Positions 1 to 9,899 of a stretch of 64,000 nt of DNA are shown here, in pieces; position 1 is the first letter of the stretch, and each line of letters starts with the position of its first letter. The notes below the pieces were generated by a model, which saw only the letters and a list, made by a program, of their open reading frames with translations, was not told the DNA's origin and did no database searches. The position numbers were made by a program, and so were the translations under genes. This stretch comes from Magnetospirillum sp. XM-1 (GTDB taxonomy: Bacteria > Pseudomonadota > Alphaproteobacteria > Rhodospirillales > Magnetospirillaceae): contig NZ_LN997848.1 of the NCBI RefSeq assembly GCF_001511835.1, positions 2,694,001-2,758,000 of the forward strand, read 5' to 3'.

Positions 1-701
1 GAGACCATGACCAAGACCTTCGCCGTGGCCTCGGCCGATGGCACCGCCACCCAGAACGTGACGGTGACCATCACCGGCGGCAACGACGCCGCCACCATCA
101 GCGGCACCACCACCGGCACGGTGGCCGAGGACGGCAACGGCCGCGCCACCGGCACCCTGTCGGTCGCCGACGTCGATCACGGCCAGGCCCATGTGCAGGC
201 CGGCACAGTCCAGACCGATCAGGGCACCTTCACCATCGGCGAGAACGGCCAGTGGACCTTCCAGGTCAACTCGGCCAACGCCGACGTGCAGGCCCTGGCC
301 TCCGGCGAGACCATGACCAAGACCTTCGCCGTGGCCTCGGCCGACGGCACCGCTACCCAGAACGTGACGGTGACCATCACCGGCGGCAACGACGCCGCCA
401 CCATCAGCGGCACCACCACCGGCACGGTGGCCGAGGACGGCAACGGCCGCGCCACCGGCACCCTGTCGGTCGCCGACGTCGATCACGGCCAGGCCCATGT
501 GCAGGCCGGCACGGTCCAGACCGATCAGGGCACCTTCACCATCGGCGAGAACGGCCAGTGGACCTTCCAGGTCAACTCGGCCAACGCCGACGTGCAGGCC
601 CTGGCCTCCGGCGAGACCATGACCAAGACTTTCGCCGTGGCCTCGGCCGACGGCACCGCTACCCAGAACGTGACGGTGACCATCACCGGCGGCAACGACG
701 G
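1..701 (+). repeat. 306-bp near-identical tandem repeats inside the adhesin gene
   Basis: Units begin at 1, 307 and 613 (each starts GAGACCATGACCAAGAC), and the third diverges after about 701. Units 1 and 2 differ at only a few bases by eye. Each encodes one 102-residue VCBS-type domain. The array continues upstream of the window. The near identity suggests recent duplication or gene conversion, so the copy number may vary or be misassembled. Confidence 0.9.
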
Positions 702-3700
702 CCCGACGGTGAGCGGCGACGTGACCCTGGCCGGCGGTGTCGAGGATCGTTCGATCACCATCAAGGCGTCGGACCTGCTGGGCAACGCCCATGACGTGGA
801 CGGCGATACCTTGTCGATCACGGCGATCAGCTCGACCCACGGCACCATCGTCGACAACCACGACGGTACCTTCACCTTCAGCCCGGCCGCCAATTTCAGC
901 GGCGACGTGGACCTGACCTACACCGTCAGCGACGGCCATGGCGGCACCACCACCGGCACCGCTTCGCTGGATGTCGGCGCGGTCGCCGACGCGCCCGAGC
1001 TCAGCCTCAACCTGGGTGCCGGTGCCTCCGTCACCCTGGGCGGCGAGACCGAGGACGTGACCATCAACGTCGCCAACATGAATACGACCGGCAGCGGCTT
1101 CTCCGTCTCCGCCCTGAACCTGGACGGTTCGGCGGGCACGCTGTCCACCCACACCGGCCCCGCGGGCTTCGGCGTGGCGGGCGGCGCGTCCGGCGATGCC
1201 ACCGAGCTGGGGCAGTCCGGTGGCCGCTCTGAGAAGATCGTGGTCAATTTCGACAACGACGTCTCCACGGCCGACGTCAAGTTCGCCTGGCTGGCTTCCA
1301 ACGAGAAGGCCCATTACGACCTGTTCCGCGATGGCGTGAAGGTGGGTGAGGGCACGGTCACCGGCATCACCGACTCGGTCGATCCGGCCGTCAGCCTGCA
1401 CGCCACCGACAATGGCGGCTTCGATCAGATCGTCTTCTCGGCGCCCAGCGGCGGCGACAACGACTTCCTGATCAACTCCATCAGCTTCGAGGCGGTCGAG
1501 CCCGGTGAGCAGGTGGTGGACTATCCGCTGAATGTCGCGGCGAGCCTGAAGGATACCGATGGCTCCGAGAGCCTGACCGTCACCCTGACCGGTCTGCCCC
1601 ATGATGCGGTCATCCTGGACGCGGCTGGCCACTCGGTCGGCATCGACAACGGTGACGGCACCTGGTCGCTGCCGGCGGGCAGCCTCGACCACCTGACCCT
1701 GCGGGTGCCTTCGGGAACCGACGCCTTCACCCTGGGCGCCACCGCCACCGCCACCGAGGCGGATACCGGTGCCATCGTGCGCACCGCCTCGACCTCGGCG
1801 AGCGTGGATGTGGGCGAGTTCAACCAGGGCCCGGTGGCTGGCGACGACAGCACCATCGACGTGGCGGCCGATGCGCCGGCCCTGTCGGTGGATCTGGGCG
1901 CCTCGGTTGCCGAGACCCATACCAGCACCACCACCACCACCACGGCCAGCCCGTTCACCTTCTCGGTGGCGGGAGTGTCCGACATCAACCCGGCCACCAC
2001 CACCACGGTGGCGGGTGGCACGGCGGTGACCGGCGGCTCGGGTAACGACGCGGTCAAGATCAGCGGCGACACCTGGGCTTCGGTCTCCACCGGCGCGGGT
2101 GACGACAACGTCGTGGTCAACGGCTCGTTCTGGAATGCCGGCATGGATACCGGCACCGGCAACGACGCGGTCAAGATCGGCGGCAGCCTGGGCGGCACGG
2201 TCAACACCGGCGCCGGCAACGACGCGGTGCAGATCGGCGGCGACGCCTCCGGCTCGGTTTCCACCGAGGCGGGCAACGACACCGTCAAGGTGGGCGGCAA
2301 CATCAACGCCGCCATGAGCCTGGGCGATGGCGACAACGCCCTGCAGGTGGGCGGCGCGGTCAACTCGGCGGTCACCGCCGGGTCGGGCAACGACACCGTC
2401 CTGGTGGGCGGCAGCGCCAATGCCGGCATCAACCTGGGCGACGGCAACAACACCATCGAGGTGAAGGGCGACGCCAATTCCGGCGGCAACATCACCACCG
2501 GAACCGGCAACGACAAGATTCACATCGACGGCATCGCCAACGGCGGTTCCATCGTCACCGGCGCCGGCGACGACGTGGTGGTCATCGACCACGGCATCAA
2601 TGGCGGCAAGGTCGACATGGGCAGCGGCAACGACGCGGTCTATGTGTCCGGCAACATCTACGCCACCATCGACGGCGGCGCCGGCACCGACTCGATCCAG
2701 CTGGGCAGCTACACCAAGGCCCAGTACATGGCCGACAGCCAACTGCAGCAGCGTCTGGCCAATTTCGAGAACATCAAGTTCTCGGACGGCCAGGTGATCG
2801 GCGATGCCTCCGCCTTCGGCGGCACCACCACGACCACCACCACGACCACCACCTACAAGACCCCGCTGACCATCGAGGCGACGCTGAACGATGGCGACGG
2901 CAGCGAGACCCTGTCCTCGGTGACCCTGGACCACATCCCGGCCGGCGTGACTGTGGAGCTTGGCGGCCATGCCCTGGCGGCCAATGCCGACGGCAGCTAC
3001 ACCGTGCAGGTGAGCTCGGGCTCGCCGATGACCCTGACCCTGGTCAGCTCGTCGCCGGTCAGCGAGGGCAGCCTGTCGGGCATCACCACCGCCGTGCATT
3101 CGACCGAGGCCAACGGCGGCGACGTGTCGGTGACCACCGTGGTGGGCATCGGCAGCAACGCCGGCACGCACGAGGCCGCTCAGGCCATCGAGACCAACGA
3201 GGACAAGGCCCTGACCATCAAGGCCTCTGACCTGCTGGCCAACGACAGCGACGCCAACGGCGACGCTCTGACCATCACCGGCGTGGGCAACGCCGCGCAC
3301 GGTTCGGTCAGCCTCAACAGCGACGGCACCATCACCTTCACGCCGGATGCCAATTACCACGGCGCGGCGACCTTCGAGTACACCATCAGCGACGGCAAGG
3401 GCGGCACCGACACGGCGACCGTCACCGTGCAGGTGGACGACGTCAACGACGTGCCGGTGATCACCTCGGTGACCAACGGCGTCGGGACCGAGGATCACTC
3501 GGTCAGCGGTTCGGTGCGCGCCTCCGACGTGGACGGCGACTCCCTGGGCTATCACCTGGACGGCGGCGTCTCGGGCGCCAACGGCCACGAGACCCTGACC
3601 ACCGCCCACGGCACCGTGGACCTCAACACCGCCACCGGCGACTACACCTTCACTCCCACCGCCAACTGGGCGGGCACCGACCGGTTCAACGTCACGGTGT

Positions 3701-6700
3701 CCGACGGCCATGGCGGCAGCGTCAGCCAGGCGGTTGGCGTCAACATCGAGGCGGTGGCCGACAAGGCCAGCGTGTCGGTGGCCATTGGTGCGCCGGTCGA
3801 GACCCCCAACGGCAGCTTCACCGTCACCAACTTGGACAGCACGGCGTCGGCCGGCTACAACAACACCTACGGCTATTACGTCATGGACGATAACGGCAAC
3901 CCGACCTCGGGTGGCGTGATCTGGTCCAACGTGCATGCCACGCCCGGCGCTACGGCGACGGTCAACGGCGTCGATCCCGATCGGGTCGGCTTCTTCCTGA
4001 TCCCCGACGGTGGCAGCCAGAATTCCGGCCTGGCCAACGGCGCGGCTCTGACCTTCTCGAAGGACTCGGCGGGTAACTGGCAGGCCAGCGACAGCGCCGG
4101 CCACGTGCTCAACGGCGCCGGCACCAAGGTGCTGTTCGACAAGAGCGCGCTGAATTCCGACCGTATGGTCCATTCCGAGGACACCAGCGCCGTTTCCGGC
4201 AACCAGAACTGGGAAGACCTGAACGGCGGCGGCGACCGCGACTACAACGACGTCAACATGTCGGTGTCGTGGAATGCCGCGGCTCCCACCGCGACCCATC
4301 CGCTGACCGTGTCGGCCAATTTCCCCGACATGGACGGCTCGGAAGGGCACACCGTCAAGATCTCGGGCCTGCCTTCTGGTTCGACCCTGTATCAGAACGG
4401 CGTGGCCCTGGCGGCGGGCGCCGACGGTTCGTACTCCATCAACCCCAACCAGATGACTGGCCTTTCGGTCAAGACCCCGGCCGGCTTCAACGGCGACCTC
4501 AACGTCAACGTCACCGCGGTCAGCACCGACGGCACCAGCGTGGCGTCGTCCTCGGCCTCGGCCACGGTGCATGACGACCTGTCCAACCACGGGCCGGTGG
4601 CGGGCGATCCCACCTCGGTCTCTGGTGCCATGAACGCCACCCTGACGGGCGCGGTGAGCGTGTCCGACGCCGACGGCGACCACCTGTCCTACGCGGTGGG
4701 CACCGGCGCCAGCGGGCCGCAGCACGGCACCGTCGTGGTCAACACCGACGGCACCTTCACCTACACCCCGACCGGCAATTACAGCGGCACGGACACCTTC
4801 AAGGTCACCGTGTCCGACGGCCATGGCGGCACCACCACCGAGACCGTCAACGTCAGCGTGCTGAACGGCGCGCCGACCCTGACCGCCGCCAATGCCGCCA
4901 CCGCCAACGACCACAGCGCGGTCACCGGCCATGTCAGCGCGGTCGACCCCAATGCGGGCGACACCGTCAGCTACTCGCTGATGGATGCTAGCGGCAACCA
5001 TGTGAGCAGCCTGGTCACCGACCACGGCACGGTCACCATCAACGCCTCGACCGGCGACTACACCTTCACCCCCAACGCGGCCAATGCCAGCCTGGGCGTG
5101 GGCAAGTCGGTCACCGACAGCTTCAAGGTGGTGGCCACCGACAGCCACGGCGCCGACTCCAACGTGGGCACGGTCAACGTCACGGTGACCGGCTCCAACG
5201 ACGGGCCGGTGGTCAGCGGCGTCACGGGCGGAACCGGCAACGAGAGCGTCACCAGCGCCGCCACCGTGGTGACCGGCAAGGTCAACGCGTCCGACGTGGA
5301 TACCGGTGACAGCCTGAGCTACTCGGTGGTGTCCGGCGGTACCCATAACGGCACGCTGGCGGTCGCGGCCGACGGCACCTACACCTTCACCGCCACCGAC
5401 AAGAACTGGCACGGCACCGACAACTTCACGGTCCAGGTGTCCGACGGCCATGGCGGCACGGTCAACCAGACGGTGGCCATCACTGTCAACGCCCAGGCCG
5501 ACGCGGCGACCATCAACGCCCAGAACGTCAGCATGGCGGCCCAGTCGGGCTCGACCTTCACCGCCAGCGGCGGCTATGCCGAGGGCGGTTCGGGCTCCGA
5601 CATCATCAACGGCAGCACCGCCAACGACATCCTGTACGGCGATGATCCGTCCGGCGACACGGGCGTGACTGTGGCCCTCAACATCACGGCAGCGGCCGTT
5701 TCGGGCGAGTCGGTGGCCTCCATCACCCTGTCCAACCTGCCGGGCGGCGCCGAGCTCAACCACGGCGTCAACAACGGCGACGGCACCTGGACGCTGACGC
5801 AGGCCGACCTCACCGGCCTGACCCTGACGTCGAGCAACGGCATCGGCGGCACCGTCGACGTGGCGGTGACCACCCTGGACGGCACCAGCACGGCGGTGAC
5901 CAACTCGTCGTTCAACGTCTCGTTCGCGGGCGGCTTCAACGACACCATCACCGGCGGCGCGGGCGCCGACACCATGTATGGCGGCGCCGGCAACGACGTG
6001 TTCAAGGTGACGGGCGCCACCGAAGGCGCCGGCGACACCTATGACGGCGGTTCGGGCATCGACACGGTTCTGGGCAGCGCGGGCAACGACGTGATCAGCG
6101 TCACCAACAACCTGGGCAACATGCGCTCCATCGAGGTGATCGACGGTGGCGCCGGCACGGATACCCTGCTGGCCGGCTCGGGCAACGACTATCTCGACTT
6201 CTCCAACACCACCATCCGCAATGTCGAAGTGATCGACACCGGGGCCGGCAACGACGTCATCACCGGCTCGGCCGGTGCCGACAAGATAGTGACCGGCAGC
6301 GGTAACGACACCGTGGTGGCGGTAGGCGGCACCACCGCCGGCGACGTGTATGACGGCGGCACCGGCACCGACACCCTGAACGTCGACCTCTCGCCGGCCG
6401 AGTACACCCAGGCGGTGCGCACCGAGCTGATGAGCTTCGCCTCGTTTACCGCCGACGCGGCCAATGCCGGCAAGACCTTCACCTTCCAGAGCCTGGGCGG
6501 CCTCAAGGCGACCAATTTCGAGCAGCTGCAGGTGACGGTGGACGGCAACGACGTCGACCTCAACCACCCGCCGCAGGTCACCAGCGTCGAGACCAACTAC
6601 ACCGCCGGCCATGCGGACGGCAGCGTGCATGCGGTCGACTCCGACGGCGACACCATGTCCTACTCGTTCGGCACCAATGCCAACGGTACGCCCATCACCT

Positions 6701-8625
6701 CGATGAGCACCGCGCACGGCACGGTGAGCATCAATGCGCAGACCGGCGAGTACCACTTCACCGCCACGGATTCCAACTACAAGGGAACCGACCAGTTCAG
6801 CGTCACCGTCAAGGACGGCATGGGCGGCACCACCACCCAGAAGGTCACCCTGGACTTCAACCCGGGCGACGACGCCACCGTGGTGACCGGTCCCACCAAC
6901 CTGGGCGCCGGTACCGAGGACACGCAGGTGTTCATCAAGTCCAGCGACCTGCTGGCCAATTCCACCGACGTGGACAACACCCTGCATGTGGCCAACCTGT
7001 CGGGCGTCGACTCGCACGGCAACACGGTGGGCAGCTTCGTGCATGCGGTGGACGCCGACGGCAATGACGGCTGGGCCTTCACGCCCAACGCCAATTTCGC
7101 CGGCGACGTCACCGTCAATTACGACGTGGTGACCGATACGGGCATCGCCACCCGCACCAGCGGCGCGCTGCATGTGGACGCGGTGGCCGACGCCGCCACC
7201 TTCGACGCCACCATCGGAGCCAACGGCGCCTCGGTGGCCCATCTGGGCAACGACAGCAAGCAGGTCAACCTCTATGTCAACGACACCAGCAGCGGCACCG
7301 CCGGCTTCGACATCTATCTCGGCGGCACCAATCTGGGTCACTATTCGGTCAGCCGCAGCTACAGCGCCGACAAGGCGATCTCGCTGACCCTGACCGACGC
7401 CCAGCACGACCAGCTGCTGAACGGCGCCGACATCAAGATCGTCGACAACGACGGCTACAACACCCGTGACGTCCTGGTGGACAGGATCCAGGTGGACGGC
7501 ATCACCTTCCAGGCCGAGAACGGCATCCTGTCGGGCGCCAGCACCACCGGCGGCTATTACGGCGTTTCCAGCGAAACCTACGCCCGCCTGAACAATGTGG
7601 GCTCGTCGGTGACCTTCGACTTCGACTCCTCGGTCACCCACACCGCCAGCGGCTACCACATCGATCTGGCCGGTCATCTCAATGACACCGACGGGTCGGA
7701 GACGCTGAGCTACCACATCGACGCCCTGCCCACCGGCGCCTCGCTGACCTATACCGGCAACGAGGGCACCCTGGTGCACAACACCGACGGCAGCTGGGAC
7801 TTCAATGTCGACAACTCGCACTACGATGGCGCGGTTTCGCTCAACATGAACGTGGCCCAGGGCACCCAGGGCTTCGACGTCCATGTCACCGCCGATTCCA
7901 TCGAAGCCAGCAACCTTGACGAAGCCAATGTCGGCGACACCGTCCATTGCGACGGCGCCGTCGGCGGCGGGTCGTCCATCCCCGGCATCACCCTGGTGGG
8001 CAATTCCGGCAACGACGACATCATCGGCACCAACGGCAACGACCTGCTGCTGGGCGGCAAGGGCGGCGCCACCTATCGCTACTCGGGCGGCAGCCATGGC
8101 GGCGGCGGCTCGCATGGCGGCTGGAGCATCGTCCAGGCCGACACCAACGATGTGATCAGCGCAGGGGCCGGCGACGACGTGATCTACGGCGACGCCAAGA
8201 TGGTGGGCGGCCAGGTCTATGTCACCGGTGCCGGCAACGACGTGCTGGATGGCGGTGCGGGCAACGACCAGATCCATGGCGGAGCCGGCAACGACACCAT
8301 CATCGGCGGCACCGGCGACGACGTCATGTGGGGCGACCAGGGCAACGACACCTTCCTGTTCGACTTCGGCTTCGGCCACGACGTGGTGGACGGTGGCCGC
8401 GGTTCGTCCTGGACGGATACGCTGGACCTTACCCACGACACCCATGTCGCCGCGGTCAACATCGAAGGCGTGTCGGGCTGGGCGGTCAGCGTCGACGCCG
8501 AGGGTCACCACGTGGCGCAGTCTGTGGCCGGGGGCAAGGATGCCAGCGGCACGGTCATCGTCACCAACACCGACGGCAGCCAGGACACCATCGAATTCCA
8601 CAACGTGGAAAAGATCACCTGGTAA
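1..8625 (+). CDS. Giant VCBS/cadherin-like repeat adhesin with C-terminal RTX repeats (5' end outside window)
   Basis: The frame is open from base 1 and ends at TAA 8623-8625, so at least 2,874 residues are visible and the N-terminus lies upstream. The first 230 residues are near-identical VCBS-type repeats of 102 residues. Bacterial Ig/cadherin-like modules follow, with recurring 'SDGHGG' and 'TPxxNYxG' signatures. A block around 2030-2790 reads as GxGND repeats, and threonine runs encoded by ACC/ACG occur near 1920-1950 and 2820-2855. RTX nonapeptides (GGAGND type) appear at about 5590-6350 and 7990-8350. Known family behaviour: calcium-binding, type I-secreted surface adhesins with a C-terminal secretion signal. 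The C-terminal RTX block fits that. Inference: a biofilm or attachment protein. No transporter gene is adjacent on the downstream side. Confidence 0.9.
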   Translation, partial: ETMTKTFAVASADGTATQNVTVTITGGNDAATISGTTTGTVAEDGNGRATGTLSVADVDHGQAHVQAGTVQTDQGTFTIGENGQWTFQVNSANADVQALASGETMTKTFAVASADGTATQNVTVTITGGNDAATISGTTTGTVAEDGNGRATGTLSVADVDHGQAHVQAGTVQTDQGTFTIGENGQWTFQVNSANADVQALASGETMTKTFAVASADGTATQNVTVTITGGNDGPTVSGDVTLAGGVEDRSITIKASDLLGNAHDVDGDTLSITAISSTHGTIVDNHDGTFTFSPAANFSGDVDLTYTVSDGHGGTTTGTASLDVGAVADAPELSLNLGAGASVTLGGETEDVTINVANMNTTGSGFSVSALNLDGSAGTLSTHTGPAGFGVAGGASGDATELGQSGGRSEKIVVNFDNDVSTADVKFAWLASNEKAHYDLFRDGVKVGEGTVTGITDSVDPAVSLHATDNGGFDQIVFSAPSGGDNDFLINSISFEAVEPGEQVVDYPLNVAASLKDTDGSESLTVTLTGLPHDAVILDAAGHSVGIDNGDGTWSLPAGSLDHLTLRVPSGTDAFTLGATATATEADTGAIVRTASTSASVDVGEFNQGPVAGDDSTIDVAADAPALSVDLGASVAETHTSTTTTTTASPFTFSVAGVSDINPATTTTVAGGTAVTGGSGNDAVKISGDTWASVSTGAGDDNVVVNGSFWNAGMDTGTGNDAVKIGGSLGGTVNTGAGNDAVQIGGDASGSVSTEAGNDTVKVGGNINAAMSLGDGDNALQVGGAVNSAVTAGSGNDTVLVGGSANAGINLGDGNNTIEVKGDANSGGNITTGTGNDKIHIDGIANGGSIVTGAGDDVVVIDHGINGGKVDMGSGNDAVYVSGNIYATIDGGAGTDSIQLGSYTKAQYMADSQLQQRLANFENIKFSDGQVIGDASAFGGTTTTTTTTTTYKTPLTIEATLNDGDGSETLSSVTLDHIPAGVTVELGGHALAANADGSYTVQVSSGSPMTLTLVSSSPVSEGSLSGITTAVHSTEANGGDVSVTTVVGIGSNAGTHEAAQAIETNEDKALTIKASDLLANDSDANGDALTITGVGNAAHGSVSLNSDGTITFTPDANYHGAATFEYTISDGKGGTDTATVTVQVDDVNDVPVITSVTNGVGTEDHSVSGSVRASDVDGDSLGYHLDGGVSGANGHETLTTAHGTVDLNTATGDYTFTPTANWAGTDRFNVTVSDGHGGSVSQAVGVNIEAVADKASVSVAIGAPVETPNGSFTVTNLDSTASAGYNNTYGYYVMDDNGNPTSGGVIWSNVHATPGATATVNGVDPDRVGFFLIPDGGSQNSGLANGAALTFSKDSAGNWQASDSAGHVLNGAGTKVLFDKSALNSDRMVHSEDTSAVSGNQNWEDLNGGGDRDYNDVNMSVSWNAAAPTATHPLTVSANFPDMDGSEGHTVKISGLPSGSTLYQNGVALAAGADGSYSINPNQMTGLSVKTPAGFNGDLNVNVTAVSTDGTSVASSSASATVHDDLSNHGPVAGDPTSVSGAMNATLTGAVSVSDADGDHLSYAVGTGASGPQHGTVVVNTDGTFTYTPTGNYSGTDTFKVTVSDGHGGTTTETVNVSVLNGAPTLTAANAATANDHSAVTGHVSAVDPNAGDTVSYSLMDASGNHVSSLVTDHGTVTINASTGDYTFTPNAANASLGVGKSVTDSFKVVATDSHGADSNVGTVNVTVTGSNDGPVVSGVTGGTGNESVTSAATVVTGKVNASDVDTGDSLSYSVVSGGTHNGTLAVAADGTYTFTATDKNWHGTDNFTVQVSDGHGGTVNQTVAITVNAQADAATINAQNVSMAAQSGSTFTASGGYAEGGSGSDIINGSTANDILYGDDPSGDTGVTVALNITAAAVSGESVASITLSNLPGGAELNHGVNNGDGTWTLTQADLTGLTLTSSNGIGGTVDVAVTTLDGTSTAVTNSSFNVSFAGGFNDTITGGAGADTMYGGAGNDVFKVTGATEGAGDTYDGGSGIDTVLGSAGNDVISVTNNLGNMRSIEVIDGGAGTDTLLAGSGNDYLDFSNTTIRNVEVIDTGAGNDVITGSAGADKIVTGSGNDTVVAVGGTTAGDVYDGGTGTDTLNVDLSPAEYTQAVRTELMSFASFTADAANAGKTFTFQSLGGLKATNFEQLQVTVDGNDVDLNHPPQVTSVETNYTAGHADGSVHAVDSDGDTMSYSFGTNANGTPITSMSTAHGTVSINAQTGEYHFTATDSNYKGTDQFSVTVKDGMGGTTTQKVTLDFNPGDDATVVTGPTNLGAGTEDTQVFIKSSDLLANSTDVDNTLHVANLSGVDSHGNTVGSFVHAVDADGNDGWAFTPNANFAGDVTVNYDVVTDTGIATRTSGALHVDAVADAATFDATIGANGASVAHLGNDSKQVNLYVNDTSSGTAGFDIYLGGTNLGHYSVSRSYSADKAISLTLTDAQHDQLLNGADIKIVDNDGYNTRDVLVDRIQVDGITFQAENGILSGASTTGGYYGVSSETYARLNNVGSSVTFDFDSSVTHTASGYHIDLAGHLNDTDGSETLSYHIDALPTGASLTYTGNEGTLVHNTDGSWDFNVDNSHYDGAVSLNMNVAQGTQGFDVHVTADSIEASNLDEANVGDTVHCDGAVGGGSSIPGITLVGNSGNDDIIGTNGNDLLLGGKGGATYRYSGGSHGGGGSHGGWSIVQADTNDVISAGAGDDVIYGDAKMVGGQVYVTGAGNDVLDGGAGNDQIHGGAGNDTIIGGTGDDVMWGDQGNDTFLFDFGFGHDVVDGGRGSSWTDTLDLTHDTHVAAVNIEGVSGWAVSVDAEGHHVAQSVAGGKDASGTVIVTNTDGSQDTIEFHNVEKITW

Positions 8626-8647
8626 GCCGGATTTGACGGCGATAACG

Positions 8648-8680
8648 GGGGCCGCCCACCGGGGCGGCCCCTTTTCTTTC
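8648..8680 (+). terminator. Rho-independent terminator of the adhesin gene
   Basis: A perfect 10-bp GC stem (8648-8657 with 8662-8671) around a 4-nt loop is followed directly by TTTTCTTTC. It begins 22 bp after the adhesin stop codon and separates the adhesin from the kinase gene. Confidence 0.9.
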
Positions 8681-8707
8681 CAGCGATGACGGAAGAGGGG
8701 GGCGGCG

Positions 8708-9553
8708 ATGGAGGCGGGGGAGCACATCGGCCGCTATCAGGTTGCGCGCCACCTGATAGACACGGCGTTTTCACGGCTTTACCTGTGTACGGATCCGCAA
8801 TTGGGGCGGCCGGTGGTGGTCAAGGCGTTCGCCATGGACGCCGCCAAGCCCGAGCCGCCGTTCAGCCGCGCCGAATGGATGCGCCGTTTCATCATGGAAG
8901 GCCGGATCATGGCCGGCCTCGATCACCCCCATATCCTGCCCGTCCACGAGACCGGGCGGCTGGAGGACGGCAGCCCGTTCATGGTCCTGCCGTTCATGCG
9001 GGCCAACCTTCCGCGCCTGATCGGTTTCGACGTGGCCGAGGACGGCATGGCCGAGGACGAACTGCCGCAGGCCCTTGACGTCGGCCAGAGCCGCTTCATT
9101 CTGCTGCAGGTGCTGGCGGCCCTGGCCTATCTTCACCGAAGGGGCATCGTCCACAGAGATATCAAGCCGGCCAACGTGCTGCTGACCGCGCGCCAAGGGG
9201 GCATCGCCAAGCTGTGCGATTTCGGCTTTGCCCGGCTGGGGACGGCATCGGACGTTCCGCCGCGCGCCTGGATCGGCACCCTGGACTATATCAGCCCCGA
9301 GCAGCGGGCCGGCGCCGGCGGGGTCGGTCCCGCCGCCGACATCTATTCCATCGGGGCTCTGGCCTGGCGCCTGCTGGCCGGGCGGCTTCCCGGCCCCGAG
9401 GACGGGCGGCCGCCGCTGTCCGAACTGGTCCCGCAGGCCCCGCCAGGATTGGTGGGCTGGGTGGAGGCGGCCATGGCGGCGGATCCGGAGAAGCGGCCCA
9501 GCGCCGAGGATTCACTGCGCATGCTTGCCACCGGCATGAGGCTGGGAGCATGA
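8708..9553 (+). CDS. Hanks-type serine/threonine protein kinase, single soluble domain
   Basis: 281 residues forming essentially one protein-kinase domain. Visible motifs: ATP-anchoring lysine in VVVKAF (near residue 39), catalytic loop HRDIKPAN, DFG in 'LCDFGFARLG', and an activation segment ending GTLDYISPEQ, which stands in for the APE motif. The glycine-rich loop is weak (the N-terminal strand reads IGRYQVARHL), as is common in bacterial kinases. No membrane segment or PASTA domain is present, so it is probably cytoplasmic. A purine-rich stretch (GAGGGGGGC) just before the ATG serves as ribosome binding site. The target is unknown. It sits 29 bp upstream of the rod-like gene and could be co-transcribed with it. 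Confidence 0.88.
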   Translation: MEAGEHIGRYQVARHLIDTAFSRLYLCTDPQLGRPVVVKAFAMDAAKPEPPFSRAEWMRRFIMEGRIMAGLDHPHILPVHETGRLEDGSPFMVLPFMRANLPRLIGFDVAEDGMAEDELPQALDVGQSRFILLQVLAALAYLHRRGIVHRDIKPANVLLTARQGGIAKLCDFGFARLGTASDVPPRAWIGTLDYISPEQRAGAGGVGPAADIYSIGALAWRLLAGRLPGPEDGRPPLSELVPQAPPGLVGWVEAAMAADPEKRPSAEDSLRMLATGMRLGA

Positions 9554-9582
9554 TGGGGCATGATTAGATCGGGTGGATTCCG

Positions 9583-9885
9583 ATGATTTCCTCCATCGCC
9601 TCGACGACGTTGCTCAGCGGCCTTGCCGCCCAGTCGCGTGTCGCCCAGAAGGCGGCCGACAATATCGCCAACGTCACGACCCCGGACTACCCTGCCCAGC
9701 GGGGCCAGGTCGTCTCGGCCAGTCCGGCCGGGGCGCGCTATGTGCCGCTGCCGCCCGAGGGCGAGGTCGACCTGCTGCGCGAGGTGGTTGACCTGGGGCA
9801 GGCGAAGCAGGCCTATATCCTGGCCGCCCGAACCTTCTCGCGCATCGCCAGGACCGAGAAGGACGCCCTGGACGTCCTGGCTTGA
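9583..9885 (+). CDS. Miniature flagellar rod-like protein (FlgB/FlgC-type ends only)
   Basis: 100 residues. The N-terminus (SGLAAQSRVAQKAADNIANV, then TTPDY) matches the conserved N-terminal signature of flagellar rod/hook proteins. The C-terminal half ('VDLLREVVDLGQAKQAYILA' onward) resembles their C-terminal helix. The normal central region is almost absent: FlgB and FlgC are about 130-140 residues and FlgG about 260. Rod proteins polymerise through exactly these two helices, so a minimal rod or basal-body subunit is possible, but no other flagellar gene is nearby. It lies between a kinase gene and a deoxyribosyltransferase-like gene. The family resemblance is moderately sure and the function is not. 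Confidence 0.6.
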   Translation: MISSIASTTLLSGLAAQSRVAQKAADNIANVTTPDYPAQRGQVVSASPAGARYVPLPPEGEVDLLREVVDLGQAKQAYILAARTFSRIARTEKDALDVLA

Positions 9886-9899
9886 GGAATTTCCGCCCC

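Noticed and set aside
1..8625. Tandem repeats considered as a CRISPR array or satellite
   Set aside because: Units are 306 bp and translate in one frame into known adhesin domains; there are no short repeats with unique spacers.
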